Below, in pieces: positions 35,484 to 45,259 of a DNA stretch of 64,000 nucleotides. The stretch is from Oceanobacillus oncorhynchi (GTDB lineage Bacteria; Bacillota; Bacilli; Bacillales; Amphibacillaceae), in contig NZ_CDGG01000001.1 in NCBI RefSeq assembly GCF_000821065.1, positions 2,356,001 to 2,420,000 of the forward strand, read 5' to 3'. Both the position numbers and the translations under genes were made by a program. The notes below the pieces were generated by a model. The model was not told the origin of the DNA and searched no databases. It saw only the letters and a list, made by a program, of their open reading frames with translations. Numbering within the stretch: the stretch's first letter is position 1; every line of letters starts with the position of its first letter.

Positions 35484-36995
35484 TTAGCTTAATAATACTT
35501 CCTTTTCTGCTTCTAATTGCAATGTGTCATTCATTTCCTTGTTTAAATCAGCAAATAAATCAGGGTGATCGGATAACGAAACACCGTATGATGGAATCAT
35601 TTCCTTGATTTTCGGCTCCCATTTTGTGAAATGATGCGGGAAGCAGCGCTGAAGTACATCAAGCATGACATCAACAGAGACAGATGCTCCAGGGGAAGCG
35701 CCGAGTAAAGCCGCAATCGAACCATCTTCTGCAGTGATTACCTCGGTCCCGAATTGAAGGGTCCCTTTTCCGCCTGTATCGGTATCCTTAATAACCTGTA
35801 CCCGCTGACCAGCAACTACAATATCCCATTCTCCGCTCTTGGCATTAGGAATGAATTCGCGTAAGTCTTCCATTCTTTTTTCATCTGACAGGAGCACCTG
35901 CTGAATAAGATATTTTGTCAGGTCCATTTCCTTCGCCCCGGCTGCCAGCATAGTGGTTAAATTATTTGGCTTGATAGATCCAAATAAATCCAAGTTTGAA
36001 CCGGTTTTTAAAAACTTCGGTGAAAATCCAGCGAAAGGACCAAATAATAAGGAGCGTTTTCCGTTAATAAACCGAGTATCTAAATGCGGGACAGACATTG
36101 GCGGAGCACCGACTTTTGCTTTTCCATAAACCTTCGCGTGATGCTGTTCAACAACTTCCGGATTATTACAAACCATAAATAATCCGCTCACCGGGAATCC
36201 GCCAATATGCTTTGATTCCGGGATATTTGTTTTTTGTAATAAAGGCAAACTGCCGCCTCCAGCACCAATAAATACAAATCGTGCTTTATGATAAGAAACT
36301 TTGCCGTTGAATAGATTCTTAACTTTCACTTTCCATAATTGATCTTTCGTACGAGTAATCGATTCTACCTCATGCTTAAAGTAGAGCCGTGTCCCGCCTT
36401 GTTCCTCCAGTTGATCAAACAGTTTTCGCGTTAAGCTTCCAAAATTGATATCGGTACCTGACTCAATTTTGGAAGCGGCAATAGCCTCATTATCATTACG
36501 TCCATCCATCATAAGCGGAATCCATTCTTTTAACTTTTCTTCATCATCCGTAATCTCCATGCCTTCAAATAATGGATTATCCTTTAGAGCTTCTACACGT
36601 TTCTTTAGAAATTCCACATTTTTTTCGCCTTCTACAAAGCTTAAATGCGGTACGTTTTGAATAAAATCACCAGGGTTTTCTAATATACCCTGTTTCACCA
36701 GGTAAGACCAATATTGTTTCGAAAGTTGAAATTGTTCATTTATTTTTATTGCTTTCGTAATATCAAGCGTGCCATCTGCCTGTTCTGGTGTATAGTTCAT
36801 TTCGCATAGAGCCGAGTGTCCTGTGCCGGCATTATTCCATGCATCCGAACTTTCCCGCGCAGTCTGGTCAAGTTTTTCAAAAACATTAATCTGCCATTCC
36901 GGTTGCAGTGTTTTTAATAAGGAGCCAATCGTGGCACTCATGATTCCACCACCGATTAAAATGACATCTGTTTGATTCGTATCTTTCCTCATCAT
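35484..36995 (-). CDS. mqo: Malate:quinone oxidoreductase
   Basis: Peripheral membrane flavoprotein that oxidises malate to oxaloacetate and passes electrons to quinone, part of the TCA cycle and respiratory chain. N-terminal FAD-binding motif [13 protein letters not shown]; further family motifs [32 protein letters not shown] and [15 protein letters not shown]. About 503 residues, normal. The ATG at 36995 (AGGAAGG, 9 nt) is preferred to the GTG at 37001. Single gene. Confidence 0.96.
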   Translation of the reverse strand: MMRKDTNQTDVILIGGGIMSATIGSLLKTLQPEWQINVFEKLDQTARESSDAWNNAGTGHSALCEMNYTPEQADGTLDITKAIKINEQFQLSKQYWSYLVKQGILENPGDFIQNVPHLSFVEGEKNVEFLKKRVEALKDNPLFEGMEITDDEEKLKEWIPLMMDGRNDNEAIAASKIESGTDINFGSLTRKLFDQLEEQGGTRLYFKHEVESITRTKDQLWKVKVKNLFNGKVSYHKARFVFIGAGGGSLPLLQKTNIPESKHIGGFPVSGLFMVCNNPEVVEQHHAKVYGKAKVGAPPMSVPHLDTRFINGKRSLLFGPFAGFSPKFLKTGSNLDLFGSIKPNNLTTMLAAGAKEMDLTKYLIQQVLLSDEKRMEDLREFIPNAKSGEWDIVVAGQRVQVIKDTDTGGKGTLQFGTEVITAEDGSIAALLGASPGASVSVDVMLDVLQRCFPHHFTKWEPKIKEMIPSYGVSLSDHPDLFADLNKEMNDTLQLEAEKEVLLS

Positions 36996-37216
36996 CGTCA
37001 CAAACCTTCCTAAACTAAAATTCTTGCATGTATACTCTTACAAAATAGAATTCTCTAAAAATAACGGTCCAGCTGTTATTTAAATAAACAGTTACCCATA
37101 TTAATCTATTATACTCCTTTTTGATAAAAGAAAAAAGATGTTTCACGTAATCGAATGATTATAAGTACAAATAAAGGGTGAAAAGGTCCTGCTAAAGGGG
37201 GAAGATGACTGCAAAA

Positions 37217-37258
37217 AAACTGCGAAAGCTGATCTATTTGCATCAGCGCCCGCAGTTT
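37217..37258 (-). terminator. Terminator of the amidinotransferase gene
   Basis: Two-part stem AAACTGCG/CGCAGTTT and GCTGAT/ATCAGC, with seven T residues in the minus direction. The stop codon of the gene lies at its edge. Confidence 0.88.
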
Positions 37259-38120
37259 AAGATGACTTCTTCCGATAAAGGGGAAGCGTACAGCATCGGA
37301 AGGATCCTCCGGATTTAATAATTTCAGAAAAAGGAACTTCTATAATATGATAGCCAAGCTCTTTCAATAGATGATTCACCCGTTTATTTTCAGGAAGGCT
37401 GATTACTTTTTTATCTCCGATAGACAGGATGTTTGGCGCCATACTAAATTGTTCCTCTTTGGTTACTTCGATTAATGTATAATGCTCCTTCATCATTTGA
37501 TAGGCAGCTTCACTCATTCCATCCCGGTAAATTAACGCCTGTGCGCCCTCCAGGATATTAAATACACAATCCAAATGAAGAATATCCTCCTGCAATGGAA
37601 CAGCGGTAACCTCCAGATGAGGGAATTGCTCACAGAGATAATCGATTGCTGCCTGATTTGTGCGCTGGCTTAAGCCAATCCAAATACGATTGTTGTCAAG
37701 AATCACATCTCCGCCCTCTATACTTGTGTTGGAAAAAGAAATATAGTCCAGTTGTTTGTCCCGAAGCCACTTTTTTAAAAGAATGGTTTCTTCCTTGCGA
37801 ATATCCCGGTCCATATTAGCCGCGAATAATGTATCATGAAGTGTAAAACCAATGTCCCGGGTAAAAACTTGCTCATTTAAATTTGGCTTTGCCGGGAGGG
37901 AAATGACTTCGACATCGTTATCCTCCAGCGTTTTTACAAAGAAATCATGTTGTTCGGTTGCTTTTTTTATATCAATATTCTCGGTTGCATAATAAGCCTG
38001 TGTTTCATTAATAACCGTTGTAATTTTCATATAATCTGGCGGGACAACGATGACTTGCTGTAATGGGTCAAATTCATTTTGACAGTGAATGATATATTTT
38101 TCATTTTCCTTATTATCCAT
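37257..38120 (-). CDS. Amidinotransferase / dimethylarginine dimethylaminohydrolase-like
   Basis: A 287-residue enzyme of the pentein fold that hydrolyses guanidino groups (dimethylarginine or arginine type). The substrate loop FTRDIGFTL, EGGDVIL, the catalytic His in EDILHLDCVFNI, and the nucleophilic Cys in SGGSFRCCTLPLYR are all present. Closest recalled relative is B. subtilis YkgA. A short operon partner is lacking, so the physiological substrate is open. Confidence 0.85.
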   Translation of the reverse strand: MDNKENEKYIIHCQNEFDPLQQVIVVPPDYMKITTVINETQAYYATENIDIKKATEQHDFFVKTLEDNDVEVISLPAKPNLNEQVFTRDIGFTLHDTLFAANMDRDIRKEETILLKKWLRDKQLDYISFSNTSIEGGDVILDNNRIWIGLSQRTNQAAIDYLCEQFPHLEVTAVPLQEDILHLDCVFNILEGAQALIYRDGMSEAAYQMMKEHYTLIEVTKEEQFSMAPNILSIGDKKVISLPENKRVNHLLKELGYHIIEVPFSEIIKSGGSFRCCTLPLYRKKSS

Positions 38121-38203
38121 ATAGACTGTGCCCCCAATTTTTCCTTAAGGTAACTTGTTTCCGTAAATTTATTATATGTATTAAATGATGAGGATGCAAC
38201 GAA

Positions 38204-38395
38204 CTTGGTGGGGCGAGTAATCGCAGCAATGATGTCAGAGTAATACGCCGCTGCGAAGAAACACTACGCTTTCCATGGGCTTGTGCTCAGCCTCCTCAAA
38301 AAAAGAAGTTCGCTTTTTTTCTACGGGTCTTCACCCTACGCTTTCCCATTCGAGCCTCTGTATTTTTCCTTCGCTAGATAGTTTTTTACTACCCA
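38204..38395. repeat. Degenerate Bacillaceae intergenic repeat
   Basis: Contains two CTACGCTTTCC blocks (38265-38350) and a CTCAGCCTCCTC block around an AAAAAAAGAAGTTCGCTTTTTTT hairpin-like core. From memory, closely similar CTACGCTTTCCGCGGG...CTCAGCCTCCTC sequences recur between genes in Geobacillus and related genomes. This looks like a worn copy. The rest of 38121-38671 shows no feature. Confidence 0.35.
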
Positions 38396-38671
38396 TTTGT
38401 AACAAATATAATATTCAATAAACTCATTAACCTGACAACATTGGTAATCGCAGTCCCATACCAACACCAATGCTTAAAAACAAAATTGGTCATTCATACA
38501 TTATCCGCGGCTTAACTAGCAGTAAAAACTTCATTGATATGTTTCAAGAATCTTTAAGAAATCATACCTTTAAGCAGATATCCTTAGGGTACTAACTTTT
38601 AAGCTGATGAGGCAGAAAAACGTTAGACTGAATAAAATATCGCTTTATCTTATTATGGCGCAGATTGCTAA

Positions 38672-39292
38672 AAAAATCCATCTATCGTATGTTATGATGA
38701 AAATGATAAATTTGTATCGGAAAGAGGATAATGGTTGGAAGATATACGGCACAGAAACAATCGATACAACCTTTGTTGATGGGAAGGCAATGAGATTAGC
38801 GATGCTTATACTGGGATGGAATACAGCGGTCAGGATATCGAACAGCTGGACGGAGAGTATGCCGATGCTATAAAAAAATTAGATTTCAGCTCGGTTGATG
38901 ATACATTAACCGTAGCGTACTATACGGAAGAAGTGGGTTATGCCATTGCTGATATCATGATTGGAAATAATCCGCTCCAGCAATTAACTGTCGAAGTATT
39001 AGCAGATATGAAGGATTATTTGACGATTGAAGAATATATAGATCAATGGATGAGCACGGCAGAGGAATTAGGCTCCGTTGAAATAAATATTTTAGAACAA
39101 GAGGAAGATTATGCTATCTTTCCTTCTGGTATGACAGAGGCTACCCCGGAATTTGCAGAGCAATTTCAGGTCAGCAAGGTATATCTTGACGGCGAAGATA
39201 TTTACACAATCGATTATACCCAACTGAATGACAGTGAAATCGATGATGAAGAAATAGATAGAAGGGTACAGATATTAAAGGAAATGGAGTAA
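38672..39292 (+). pseudogene. Decayed gene of unknown family
   Basis: Protein-like sequence runs through two frames: YDENDKFVSERG in one frame, then NGWKIYGTETIDTTFVDG one frame over, then back to the first frame as EGNEISDAYTGMEYSG and on to the stop at 39292. The upstream part with a start codon is missing. The C-terminal part alone is open from an ATG at 38816 (158 aa, acidic). The simplest reading is an old lipoprotein or exported-protein gene with two frameshifts and a lost 5' end. No family recognised. Confidence 0.55.
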
Positions 39293-39303
39293 TATAAAAT
39301 ATG

Positions 39304-39351
39304 AAAATCTCCTCGTCACTACAGTACAGTGGATAACGGGGAGATTTTTTT
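39304..39351. terminator. Terminator between pseudogene and small membrane protein
   Basis: AAAATCTCC / GGGGAGATTTTTTT with long loop; T-run on the plus strand. Confidence 0.75.
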
Positions 39352-39541
39352 AGATTTCCTTCTTTTTCTTTTTAGAGACTTTTTCATTCGGAATGTATTT
39401 TGAAAAGTGTACGGCAAAAATAAGGCATACTAATGCAAGCCCCCATGCAACAACGCCGCTCCAATACAGCTGCAATTTAGCTCCAATATAGATGATAAGA
39501 ATACTTACTAAAAAAAGAATTAATGTTAAATACCGTTTCAT
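39350..39541 (-). CDS. Small two-helix membrane protein (63 aa)
   Basis: Two hydrophobic segments (LTLILFLVSILIIYIGA and VVAWGLALVCLIFAVHF) and a strongly basic tail ending KKKKKEI. The ATG at 39541 has GGGGGAAG. The stop lies at the edge of the terminator. Unknown function. Confidence 0.65.
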   Translation of the reverse strand: MKRYLTLILFLVSILIIYIGAKLQLYWSGVVAWGLALVCLIFAVHFSKYIPNEKVSKKKKKEI

Positions 39542-39818
39542 CTTCCTTCCCCCTAAAAATCTGAACACAACGATATATATAATGATGGTTATTATCTAGT
39601 TTTTCTTTTCTATTTTAATCTATACCAACAGTATAAAGGATATGTCAATCATCGTCATGATAAAAGCCTTTTTAATATATGTATGCTGCTTTATTTCTGT
39701 AAATGATATTTGAACAATTTGTAAATTAATGAATAAAACCTTTTCTAAAGTATATTTTTCTGACCACTTTTGATAAAATAACCTGGTAGTAATGAAATAT
39801 GAAGGAGAACAAGCATAC

Positions 39819-40631
39819 ATGGAATGGAAAAATGTATATCGTGGTTTAATTATGGGTTCCGTAGAGGTTGTTCCAGGAATAAGCGGGGGAACAATCGCTG
39901 TATTATTAGGCATTTATGAACAGTTAATTGCATCAATAAGCGGTTTTTTCAGTAAGGATTGGAAGAAGCATCTTAGCTTTTTAATTCCGTTAGGGGTTGG
40001 CATGGTTACAGCCATCTTCTTATTTGCCAGAGTGATTGATTGGCTGTTTACACATTACCCAACGCAAACACAATTTTTCTTTTTAGGACTGGTTATTGGA
40101 GTAATTCCGTTCTTATATCAAAAGGCAGAAGGGAAAACAAAGTTCCAGGCAAAACAGTATATATTGCTGATTATTGGGTTCATTGTTGTTAGCGGATTGG
40201 GAATTTTAAATCCGAATGAGGGACAGGTTATTCAAGATATTAATACAGATACGTATATCTTATTATTTATTGCGGGATTTATCGGCAGCAGTGTGATGAT
40301 GGTGCCGGGAATTAGCGGATCTATGATAATGATGCTGCTTGGTGTATATCCAACGATAATGGCTGCCATCAGTAATTTTCAGTTTTCTGTTATCATTGTG
40401 GCAGGTGCGGGGATTGCACTTGGTTTTATTATTATGAGTAAAATTATTGCTTATTTTTTAAGAAATTATTTTACAAGTACCTACGCGATTATCATCGGGC
40501 TTGTTATCGGTGCCGTTACCATTGTTTTTCCGGGTATCCCGGCAGGCGCTGGAAGTATTATTGTGTGTATCCTTTTATTTATAGGCGGATTAATTGCAGC
40601 ATTGGCATTGGGCAGATTAGAATATAAATAA
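39819..40631 (+). CDS. DUF368 membrane protein
   Basis: A 270-residue integral membrane protein of the DUF368 family, with eight or so helices and two diagnostic motifs: VEVVPGISGGTIAVLLG near the N-terminus and its inverted-repeat partner VPGISGSMIMMLLG in the middle. Members have been tied to undecaprenyl-phosphate lipid carrier recycling (PopT-type) in Gram-positives; that assignment is by family. ATG at 39819 behind GAAGGAGAA; the frame opens at 39792. Confidence 0.88.
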   Translation: MEWKNVYRGLIMGSVEVVPGISGGTIAVLLGIYEQLIASISGFFSKDWKKHLSFLIPLGVGMVTAIFLFARVIDWLFTHYPTQTQFFFLGLVIGVIPFLYQKAEGKTKFQAKQYILLIIGFIVVSGLGILNPNEGQVIQDINTDTYILLFIAGFIGSSVMMVPGISGSMIMMLLGVYPTIMAAISNFQFSVIIVAGAGIALGFIIMSKIIAYFLRNYFTSTYAIIIGLVIGAVTIVFPGIPAGAGSIIVCILLFIGGLIAALALGRLEYK

Positions 40632-40652
40632 AATGGAATGGGAGAGATGATG

Positions 40653-40973
40653 ATGGAAGCAATTAAAACAGAAGCAGCATTTCAAGAAATTATTCAAAGT
40701 GAAAAACCGGTAATTATAAAATTCTTTGCAGACTGGTGTCCCGACTGTAAACGTATGGACATGTTCATCGGCGAGGTAATGGAAGAATTCAACGGCTATG
40801 ACTGGTATGAGGTGAATAGTGATGAAGTGTCTGGATTAGCCGAGAAGTATGAAGTAATGGGCATTCCAAGCATTCTTTTATTCCAAAACGGTGAGAAGAT
40901 CGCTCATCAGCATAGCGCGTATACCAAAACGCCGGATTCTGTTACAGATTTCTTGAAACAACATCTAGGCTAA
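40653..40973 (+). CDS. Thioredoxin-family protein
   Basis: About 106 residues with the thioredoxin fold: active site FFADWCPDCKRMD (unusual WCPDC in place of WCGPC) and cis-Pro in MGIPSILLFQNGE. Acts as a cytoplasmic thiol-disulfide reductant. Three tandem ATGs follow GGGAGAG; the last at 40653 is chosen. It lies 21 bp after the DUF368 gene and is probably cotranscribed. Confidence 0.88.
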   Translation: MEAIKTEAAFQEIIQSEKPVIIKFFADWCPDCKRMDMFIGEVMEEFNGYDWYEVNSDEVSGLAEKYEVMGIPSILLFQNGEKIAHQHSAYTKTPDSVTDFLKQHLG

Positions 40974-41010
40974 AAGGCTTTGACAGCAGGCTTAGACCAT
41001 GCTTGAATTA

Positions 41011-41115
41011 AACTGTTTCCCAAAAGGATTGAACGAATAGACAATTCTGCTTGATAAAGCAGAGTGATTTACGTAGGTAATTATTCATTCAGCTGTTTTG
41101 GGGACAGTTTTTTTG
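41011..41115 (+). terminator. Long-range hairpin / terminator with nested stem
   Basis: Outer arms AACTGTTTCCCAAAA (41011-41025) and TTTTGGGGACAGTT (41096-41109) with a T7 tail enclose a second hairpin TCTGC(ttgataaa)GCAGA. The tail fits a terminator for the thioredoxin gene, but a 70-nt interior is unusual and a MITE-like origin is possible. Confidence 0.55.
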
Positions 41116-41221
41116 TATAATTAATTCGTATGCTTTAAATATAAAAAAGTGAAAAAATAACGTACGTTGGACACCCCGGTTAGAGGAAGTGTCATGTTTT
41201 CTTTAGAAAGGAGCACAGGCC

Positions 41222-41911
41222 ATGCAGGAACGAATACTTATTGTTGAGGACGAACAAAAAATCAGCCGTGTTTTGCAATTAGAATTAGAATATGAAGGCT
41301 ACGAAACAATCGTTGCAGCAGATGGCAAACAAGCGCTGGAATATATAGAAGCGGAAGAATGGAGTCTTATTTTATTAGATATTATGATACCTGAATTAAG
41401 CGGTCTGGAAGTATTAAGGAGAGTCCGCAGACAGGAGAACGACACCCCGGTTATTTTACTGACTGCCCGTGATGAAGTGTATGATAAAGTGAACGGCCTT
41501 GACCTTGGTGCAAATGATTATATAACTAAACCTTTTCAAATTGAAGAATTGCTAGCCCGTATCCGTGCGAATTTACGGAAAACCGTTCAGAGCGGGAGCA
41601 GTAATGAAACATTGCAAGTAGGCGATTTACAAATTGACACGGCGGCGCACGAAGTTATCCGGTCAGGTAATATGATTGAATTAACACCTAGAGAATATAA
41701 TTTATTAGTCTGTCTATTGGAAAATAAAAATAGAGTATTGACACGCGAACAATTAATTGAAAAGGTCTGGGGCTTTGACTATATTGGTGAAACAAATGTG
41801 GTAGATGTCTATATCCGCTACCTGCGTCAAAAGATAGATAAAGGATATGATAAAGCATATATTCAAACGATACGTGGCGTAGGCTATTCGATTAAGGAAG
41901 GAAGCCAATGA
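41222..41911 (+). CDS. OmpR-family response regulator (YkoG-like)
   Basis: Receiver with EDE at 9-11, phosphoacceptor Asp53 (LLDIMIPELSGLEV) and TKPF Lys; C-terminal winged helix (TPREYNLLVCLLENKNRVLTREQ, then GVGYSI). 229 residues. AGAAAGGAG precedes the ATG. It overlaps the kinase start by 4 bp (ATGA). The order regulator-kinase-PepSY matches B. subtilis ykoGHI. Paired 11-bp repeats before both PepSY genes are probable targets. Confidence 0.9.
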   Translation: MQERILIVEDEQKISRVLQLELEYEGYETIVAADGKQALEYIEAEEWSLILLDIMIPELSGLEVLRRVRRQENDTPVILLTARDEVYDKVNGLDLGANDYITKPFQIEELLARIRANLRKTVQSGSSNETLQVGDLQIDTAAHEVIRSGNMIELTPREYNLLVCLLENKNRVLTREQLIEKVWGFDYIGETNVVDVYIRYLRQKIDKGYDKAYIQTIRGVGYSIKEGSQ

Positions 41912-43263
41912 CATTACGTAAAAAAATCATTTTATTTTCATCTGTTTTTATGTTTTTGGTGATTGCTATTTCACATACGGCAATTTATTTTCTATTTTAC
42001 CGAACGGCTTCCAATGGAGAAATCGATCAGCTTCATATCCAGGCAGACGCGTTAGTGTCTACCATTGCCGAAAATAATTCCTTATCGGAAGAAGCAATGG
42101 GAGAACTGTTAAAGGCTTATTTGCCAGCGAACGGAATTATTCGAATTATAAATGAAACAGAGAATGATGTTCTTCCTGTGCAGACAAAATCAAATCGTTA
42201 TACAGACTTGAGTGTAAGTTATACAACATCAGAAACAAGCCGTATTGTCCAAGACGACAACACAGGAAGCAATTTTGCGGTTATCGAAAAACCAATCATT
42301 TGGGAAAGTGGCGAAATTGTTACAGTTCAGGTAGCGAATGAACTGGTTTATTTAGATGAAACAATGGGGACATTAACATACGTGCTTTTATTCTCCAGTG
42401 CAGTGATACTGATTCCAACTGTTATAGCGAGTATCGTTTTAAGCCGCTTTTTATTAACACCAATTCAAAAGCTAAAGGATACGATGCGACGGAATATCCT
42501 TAATAAAAATTGGCAGAAGATTGATGTGGATGAGCGTTCTAAGGATGAGCTTTACGAAATGGAAACCACATTTAATGAAATGATTGACTCCTTAAAAGAA
42601 AACTTTGAGAAACAGGAAGCCTTTGTATCCAATGCATCTCATGAACTGAAAACACCTATTCAGATTATCAAAAGCTACGCCCAGCTTATTGAACGTCAAG
42701 GAAAGAAGCGTCCGGAATTACTGGATGAATCTGTAGGAGCCATTGATTCAGAGGCTGACCGGATGCAGAAGCTTGTAGAGCAGCTGCTATTATTAGCAAA
42801 GCATAAAAATGAGGAACAGAAGCAGGCAGTAAATATACAAACGATAGTAAAGCAGGTTATTCAGACGTTCCAAAAGGCATACCCTGAACGGAGCATTCAG
42901 CTGGAAGCCGAAGCTGGAAATTATGAAAGCTTTGGTAATATCGATCAGCTAAAACAAATCCCATATATATTAATTGAAAATGCATTAAAATATAGTGAAG
43001 AAGCAGTTCTGGTAACAATGCATACAGATACGGAGAAAACTGTGATTCAATTTAAAGATGATGGGGAAGGTATTGCTCTTGAAGAACAGGAGAAGATTTT
43101 CGACCGTTTCTACCGCGTGGATCGTGCCAGAAATCGAGAAACTGGCGGAACGGGCCTTGGATTAGCTATTGCTAAAGAAATCATTGAAAGACATGATGGA
43201 GAAATCACCGTGGAGAGTGAAATTGGTCAGGGATCAACATTTACTTGGATTCTTTCCAAATAA
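41908..43263 (+). CDS. Sensor histidine kinase (YkoH-like)
   Basis: 451 residues: TM1 at 7-31, an extracytoplasmic sensor of about 120 residues, TM2 at 156-182, HAMP, His245 in NASHELKTP, and an ATP-binding domain with NALKYS and GGTGLGLAIAKEI. Coupled to the regulator by a 4-bp overlap. The signal is unknown; the PepSY product may feed back on it from outside the membrane. Confidence 0.9.
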   Translation: MTLRKKIILFSSVFMFLVIAISHTAIYFLFYRTASNGEIDQLHIQADALVSTIAENNSLSEEAMGELLKAYLPANGIIRIINETENDVLPVQTKSNRYTDLSVSYTTSETSRIVQDDNTGSNFAVIEKPIIWESGEIVTVQVANELVYLDETMGTLTYVLLFSSAVILIPTVIASIVLSRFLLTPIQKLKDTMRRNILNKNWQKIDVDERSKDELYEMETTFNEMIDSLKENFEKQEAFVSNASHELKTPIQIIKSYAQLIERQGKKRPELLDESVGAIDSEADRMQKLVEQLLLLAKHKNEEQKQAVNIQTIVKQVIQTFQKAYPERSIQLEAEAGNYESFGNIDQLKQIPYILIENALKYSEEAVLVTMHTDTEKTVIQFKDDGEGIALEEQEKIFDRFYRVDRARNRETGGTGLGLAIAKEIIERHDGEITVESEIGQGSTFTWILSK

Positions 43264-43267
43264 CATT

Positions 43268-43289
43268 TTTCTCATCAATTTCTAATCTA
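43268..43289 (+). promoter_or_regulatory. Tandem 11-bp repeats before PepSY gene 1
   Basis: TTTCTCATCAA followed directly by TTTCTAATCTA (8 of 11 identical). The repeat ends 29 bp before a -10 TATACT (43319-43324) and there is no good -35. One-turn-spaced direct repeats at this place are typical of OmpR-type activators. The same layout is at 52190-52211. Confidence 0.6.
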
Positions 43290-43346
43290 GTTATCATGCT
43301 TTCATAAAAACTGCTGTTTATACTAGAGAGAAAGGGGGGATAGAGC

Positions 43347-43979
43347 ATGCGTAAAAATATAATCTGGGTGATTGGCGGTCTGATGGTGCTTGGTATTATT
43401 GGTTTAACCGTATATCAGACTAATGCTACATCTTCTAATCCGGATCTAAGCAGAGAGGAAATCAGTAACCTTGTCACTGCCCAATATCCCGGTCAACACA
43501 CAGAACCTGAATTGAGTGTGGAGAATGGGGAACCGGTTTATCAGATGGAAATCACGCAGAATCAAGGTGTCTATTCCTTAAAATTAAATGGAGATACAGG
43601 GCAGGTAATTGATTTGACAGCTACGGAAAAAACAGCTGAACATCATCAAGAGAAAGAAACAGAAAACGATACAGAGCCTGCAAAAGAAGGTGAAAATGAA
43701 AATCCAGAATCAAATGAGGACACAGAAACTGCCGAAGAAAAAACAGACAGTAATGCTGATAATCAAGCGGCAGAAAATGATGCTGTGATATCACATGAAG
43801 AAGCAATGGAAATTGCCAAAAAAGAATTCCCGGGAGAAGTCACAGATTTGGAAATGGATTCGGATGACGACATTTTAGTTTATGAAATCGAAATTATCAA
43901 TGGAGAAGATGAAGCTACGATTGAAATTAATGCTTATACGGGGAATATTGTTTCATTGGAAATTGATTTAGATGATTAA
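43347..43979 (+). CDS. Secreted/anchored protein with two PepSY domains
   Basis: N-terminal membrane or signal segment (residues 5-24), PepSY domain 1 at about 34-90, an acidic Glu/Asn/Asp linker at about 92-144, and PepSY domain 2 at about 145-210 (SHEEAMEIAKKEFPGEVTD). 210 residues. PepSY domains occur in protease inhibitors and sensor-associated proteins. Located like ykoI behind its two-component system, with its own promoter. AGAAAGGGGGG site. Confidence 0.87.
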   Translation: MRKNIIWVIGGLMVLGIIGLTVYQTNATSSNPDLSREEISNLVTAQYPGQHTEPELSVENGEPVYQMEITQNQGVYSLKLNGDTGQVIDLTATEKTAEHHQEKETENDTEPAKEGENENPESNEDTETAEEKTDSNADNQAAENDAVISHEEAMEIAKKEFPGEVTDLEMDSDDDILVYEIEIINGEDEATIEINAYTGNIVSLEIDLDD

Positions 43980-43992
43980 AAGTATTATAAAG

Positions 43993-44047
43993 AAATCCAA
44001 ACGTATTCTCCTTGAAAGAAATGTGAGAGGTAAACGTTTGGATTTTT
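43993..44047. terminator. Bidirectional terminator, PepSY 1 / prpF-like
   Basis: Perfect 12-bp arms AAATCCAAACGT / ACGTTTGGATTT with T-runs both ways. Confidence 0.85.
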
Positions 44048-44078
44048 AATGAATGAAGAATTTTAGTTGGTAATATGA

Positions 44079-45242
44079 CTAATAAATAGATTCTGTCTCA
44101 TTCCAAAATAATTCTTTTGGCACATAAGCGTAGCCTTCCATCAAACGACGGGAGGTTCTAGCTACAGCTGTTTTGTTAAATTGAACCAGTTGACCATTGT
44201 CTTTACAGTCGATAGAAAATTCCATAGACCCTGATGGATGGCCAATAATAACTTCATTATAATAAGGATTAGTACTGCATTCATAAACTATGGTTCCCGT
44301 CAATTTTGCAGCAGCTGCTGTACAGATTCCGCCAGTAACGGGAAATGTTTTATGCATTTTTTGCATAGACATTGCGCGAGCTGTTAAATGAATTGTTTGA
44401 TGCTCTATGATATCTCCATGTATATTTGTGTATGTCTGTGACGGAGAAACCATAATAATTTTAGGACTTGATGGGGTTACCTTTGTCGCATCTTCCACAC
44501 TTTCTACAAAACCTATTTTTTTAGCAGCGGATGAACGGATTATTTCCAAAGTATTCAGCTGCTTTGCTGTTAAATCAGTATGCATCTCTGTTCCAGTAAG
44601 GCCTAATTGCTCCGCTTGAATAAATACTGCTGGTGCAGCTATATCAACTATACTGACATTAAAATCTCCCGCTTTTGTATGAAGGATTTCTTTTCGATTA
44701 CCTGTAGGAAAAAGCTTCCCAGTTTTTGCACCATCAGCATGAAGAAAATTTAAATCTATTTTTGCTCCTTTTCCTGGTACACCATCGATAGTATAGTCTC
44801 CTTCAGATACTGATTTTCCAGAGCTGACTGGAACACAAGCTTCAATTATCGTATTTGTATTTGTATTAAAAATCCTTACCTTTGTGTATGGTTTTTGTAC
44901 AGCAACCAAACCTTCATCGACGGCGAAAGGCCCAACACCGCTTAAAATATTTCCACAGTTTGAATTATAGTCAATTTTCCCTGTTCCAATGCCAACCTGT
45001 CCAAATGTAAATTCGATATCTGCATCAGGTCTAGTAGAGACACTTATAATAGCCAGCTTACTAGTTAGTGAATCTGCTCCTCCTAATCCATCAATTTGTC
45101 TTTCATCTGTCCCGCCATAGATGGAAAGAATTACTCTGTCTCTAACTTCTGGATCATCAGGCAAATCGTTTTTTAAGATAAAAACACCTTTGCTTGTTCC
45201 ACCACGTATAATTACTGAACGTATTTTTTCATAATCTCTCAT
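44079..45242 (-). CDS. PrpF-family aconitate-type isomerase
   Basis: A 387-residue protein of the PrpF family (2-methylaconitate isomerase, 4-oxalomesaconate tautomerase), a diaminopimelate-epimerase-like fold in which paired residues move a proton next to a carboxylate. Motifs: IRGGTSKGVFIL, GGTDERQIDGLGGADSLTSK, NCGNILSGVGPFA, and HPSGSME. In this neighbourhood (tricarboxylate transporter, tricarballylate dehydrogenase homologue) isomerisation of trans- to cis-aconitate or of a related tricarboxylate is likely. Last gene of the tct operon, 17 bp after tctB. Confidence 0.87.
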   Translation of the reverse strand: MRDYEKIRSVIIRGGTSKGVFILKNDLPDDPEVRDRVILSIYGGTDERQIDGLGGADSLTSKLAIISVSTRPDADIEFTFGQVGIGTGKIDYNSNCGNILSGVGPFAVDEGLVAVQKPYTKVRIFNTNTNTIIEACVPVSSGKSVSEGDYTIDGVPGKGAKIDLNFLHADGAKTGKLFPTGNRKEILHTKAGDFNVSIVDIAAPAVFIQAEQLGLTGTEMHTDLTAKQLNTLEIIRSSAAKKIGFVESVEDATKVTPSSPKIIMVSPSQTYTNIHGDIIEHQTIHLTARAMSMQKMHKTFPVTGGICTAAAAKLTGTIVYECSTNPYYNEVIIGHPSGSMEFSIDCKDNGQLVQFNKTAVARTSRRLMEGYAYVPKELFWNETESIY

Positions 45243-45259
45243 AAATCATTCTCCTTTGC

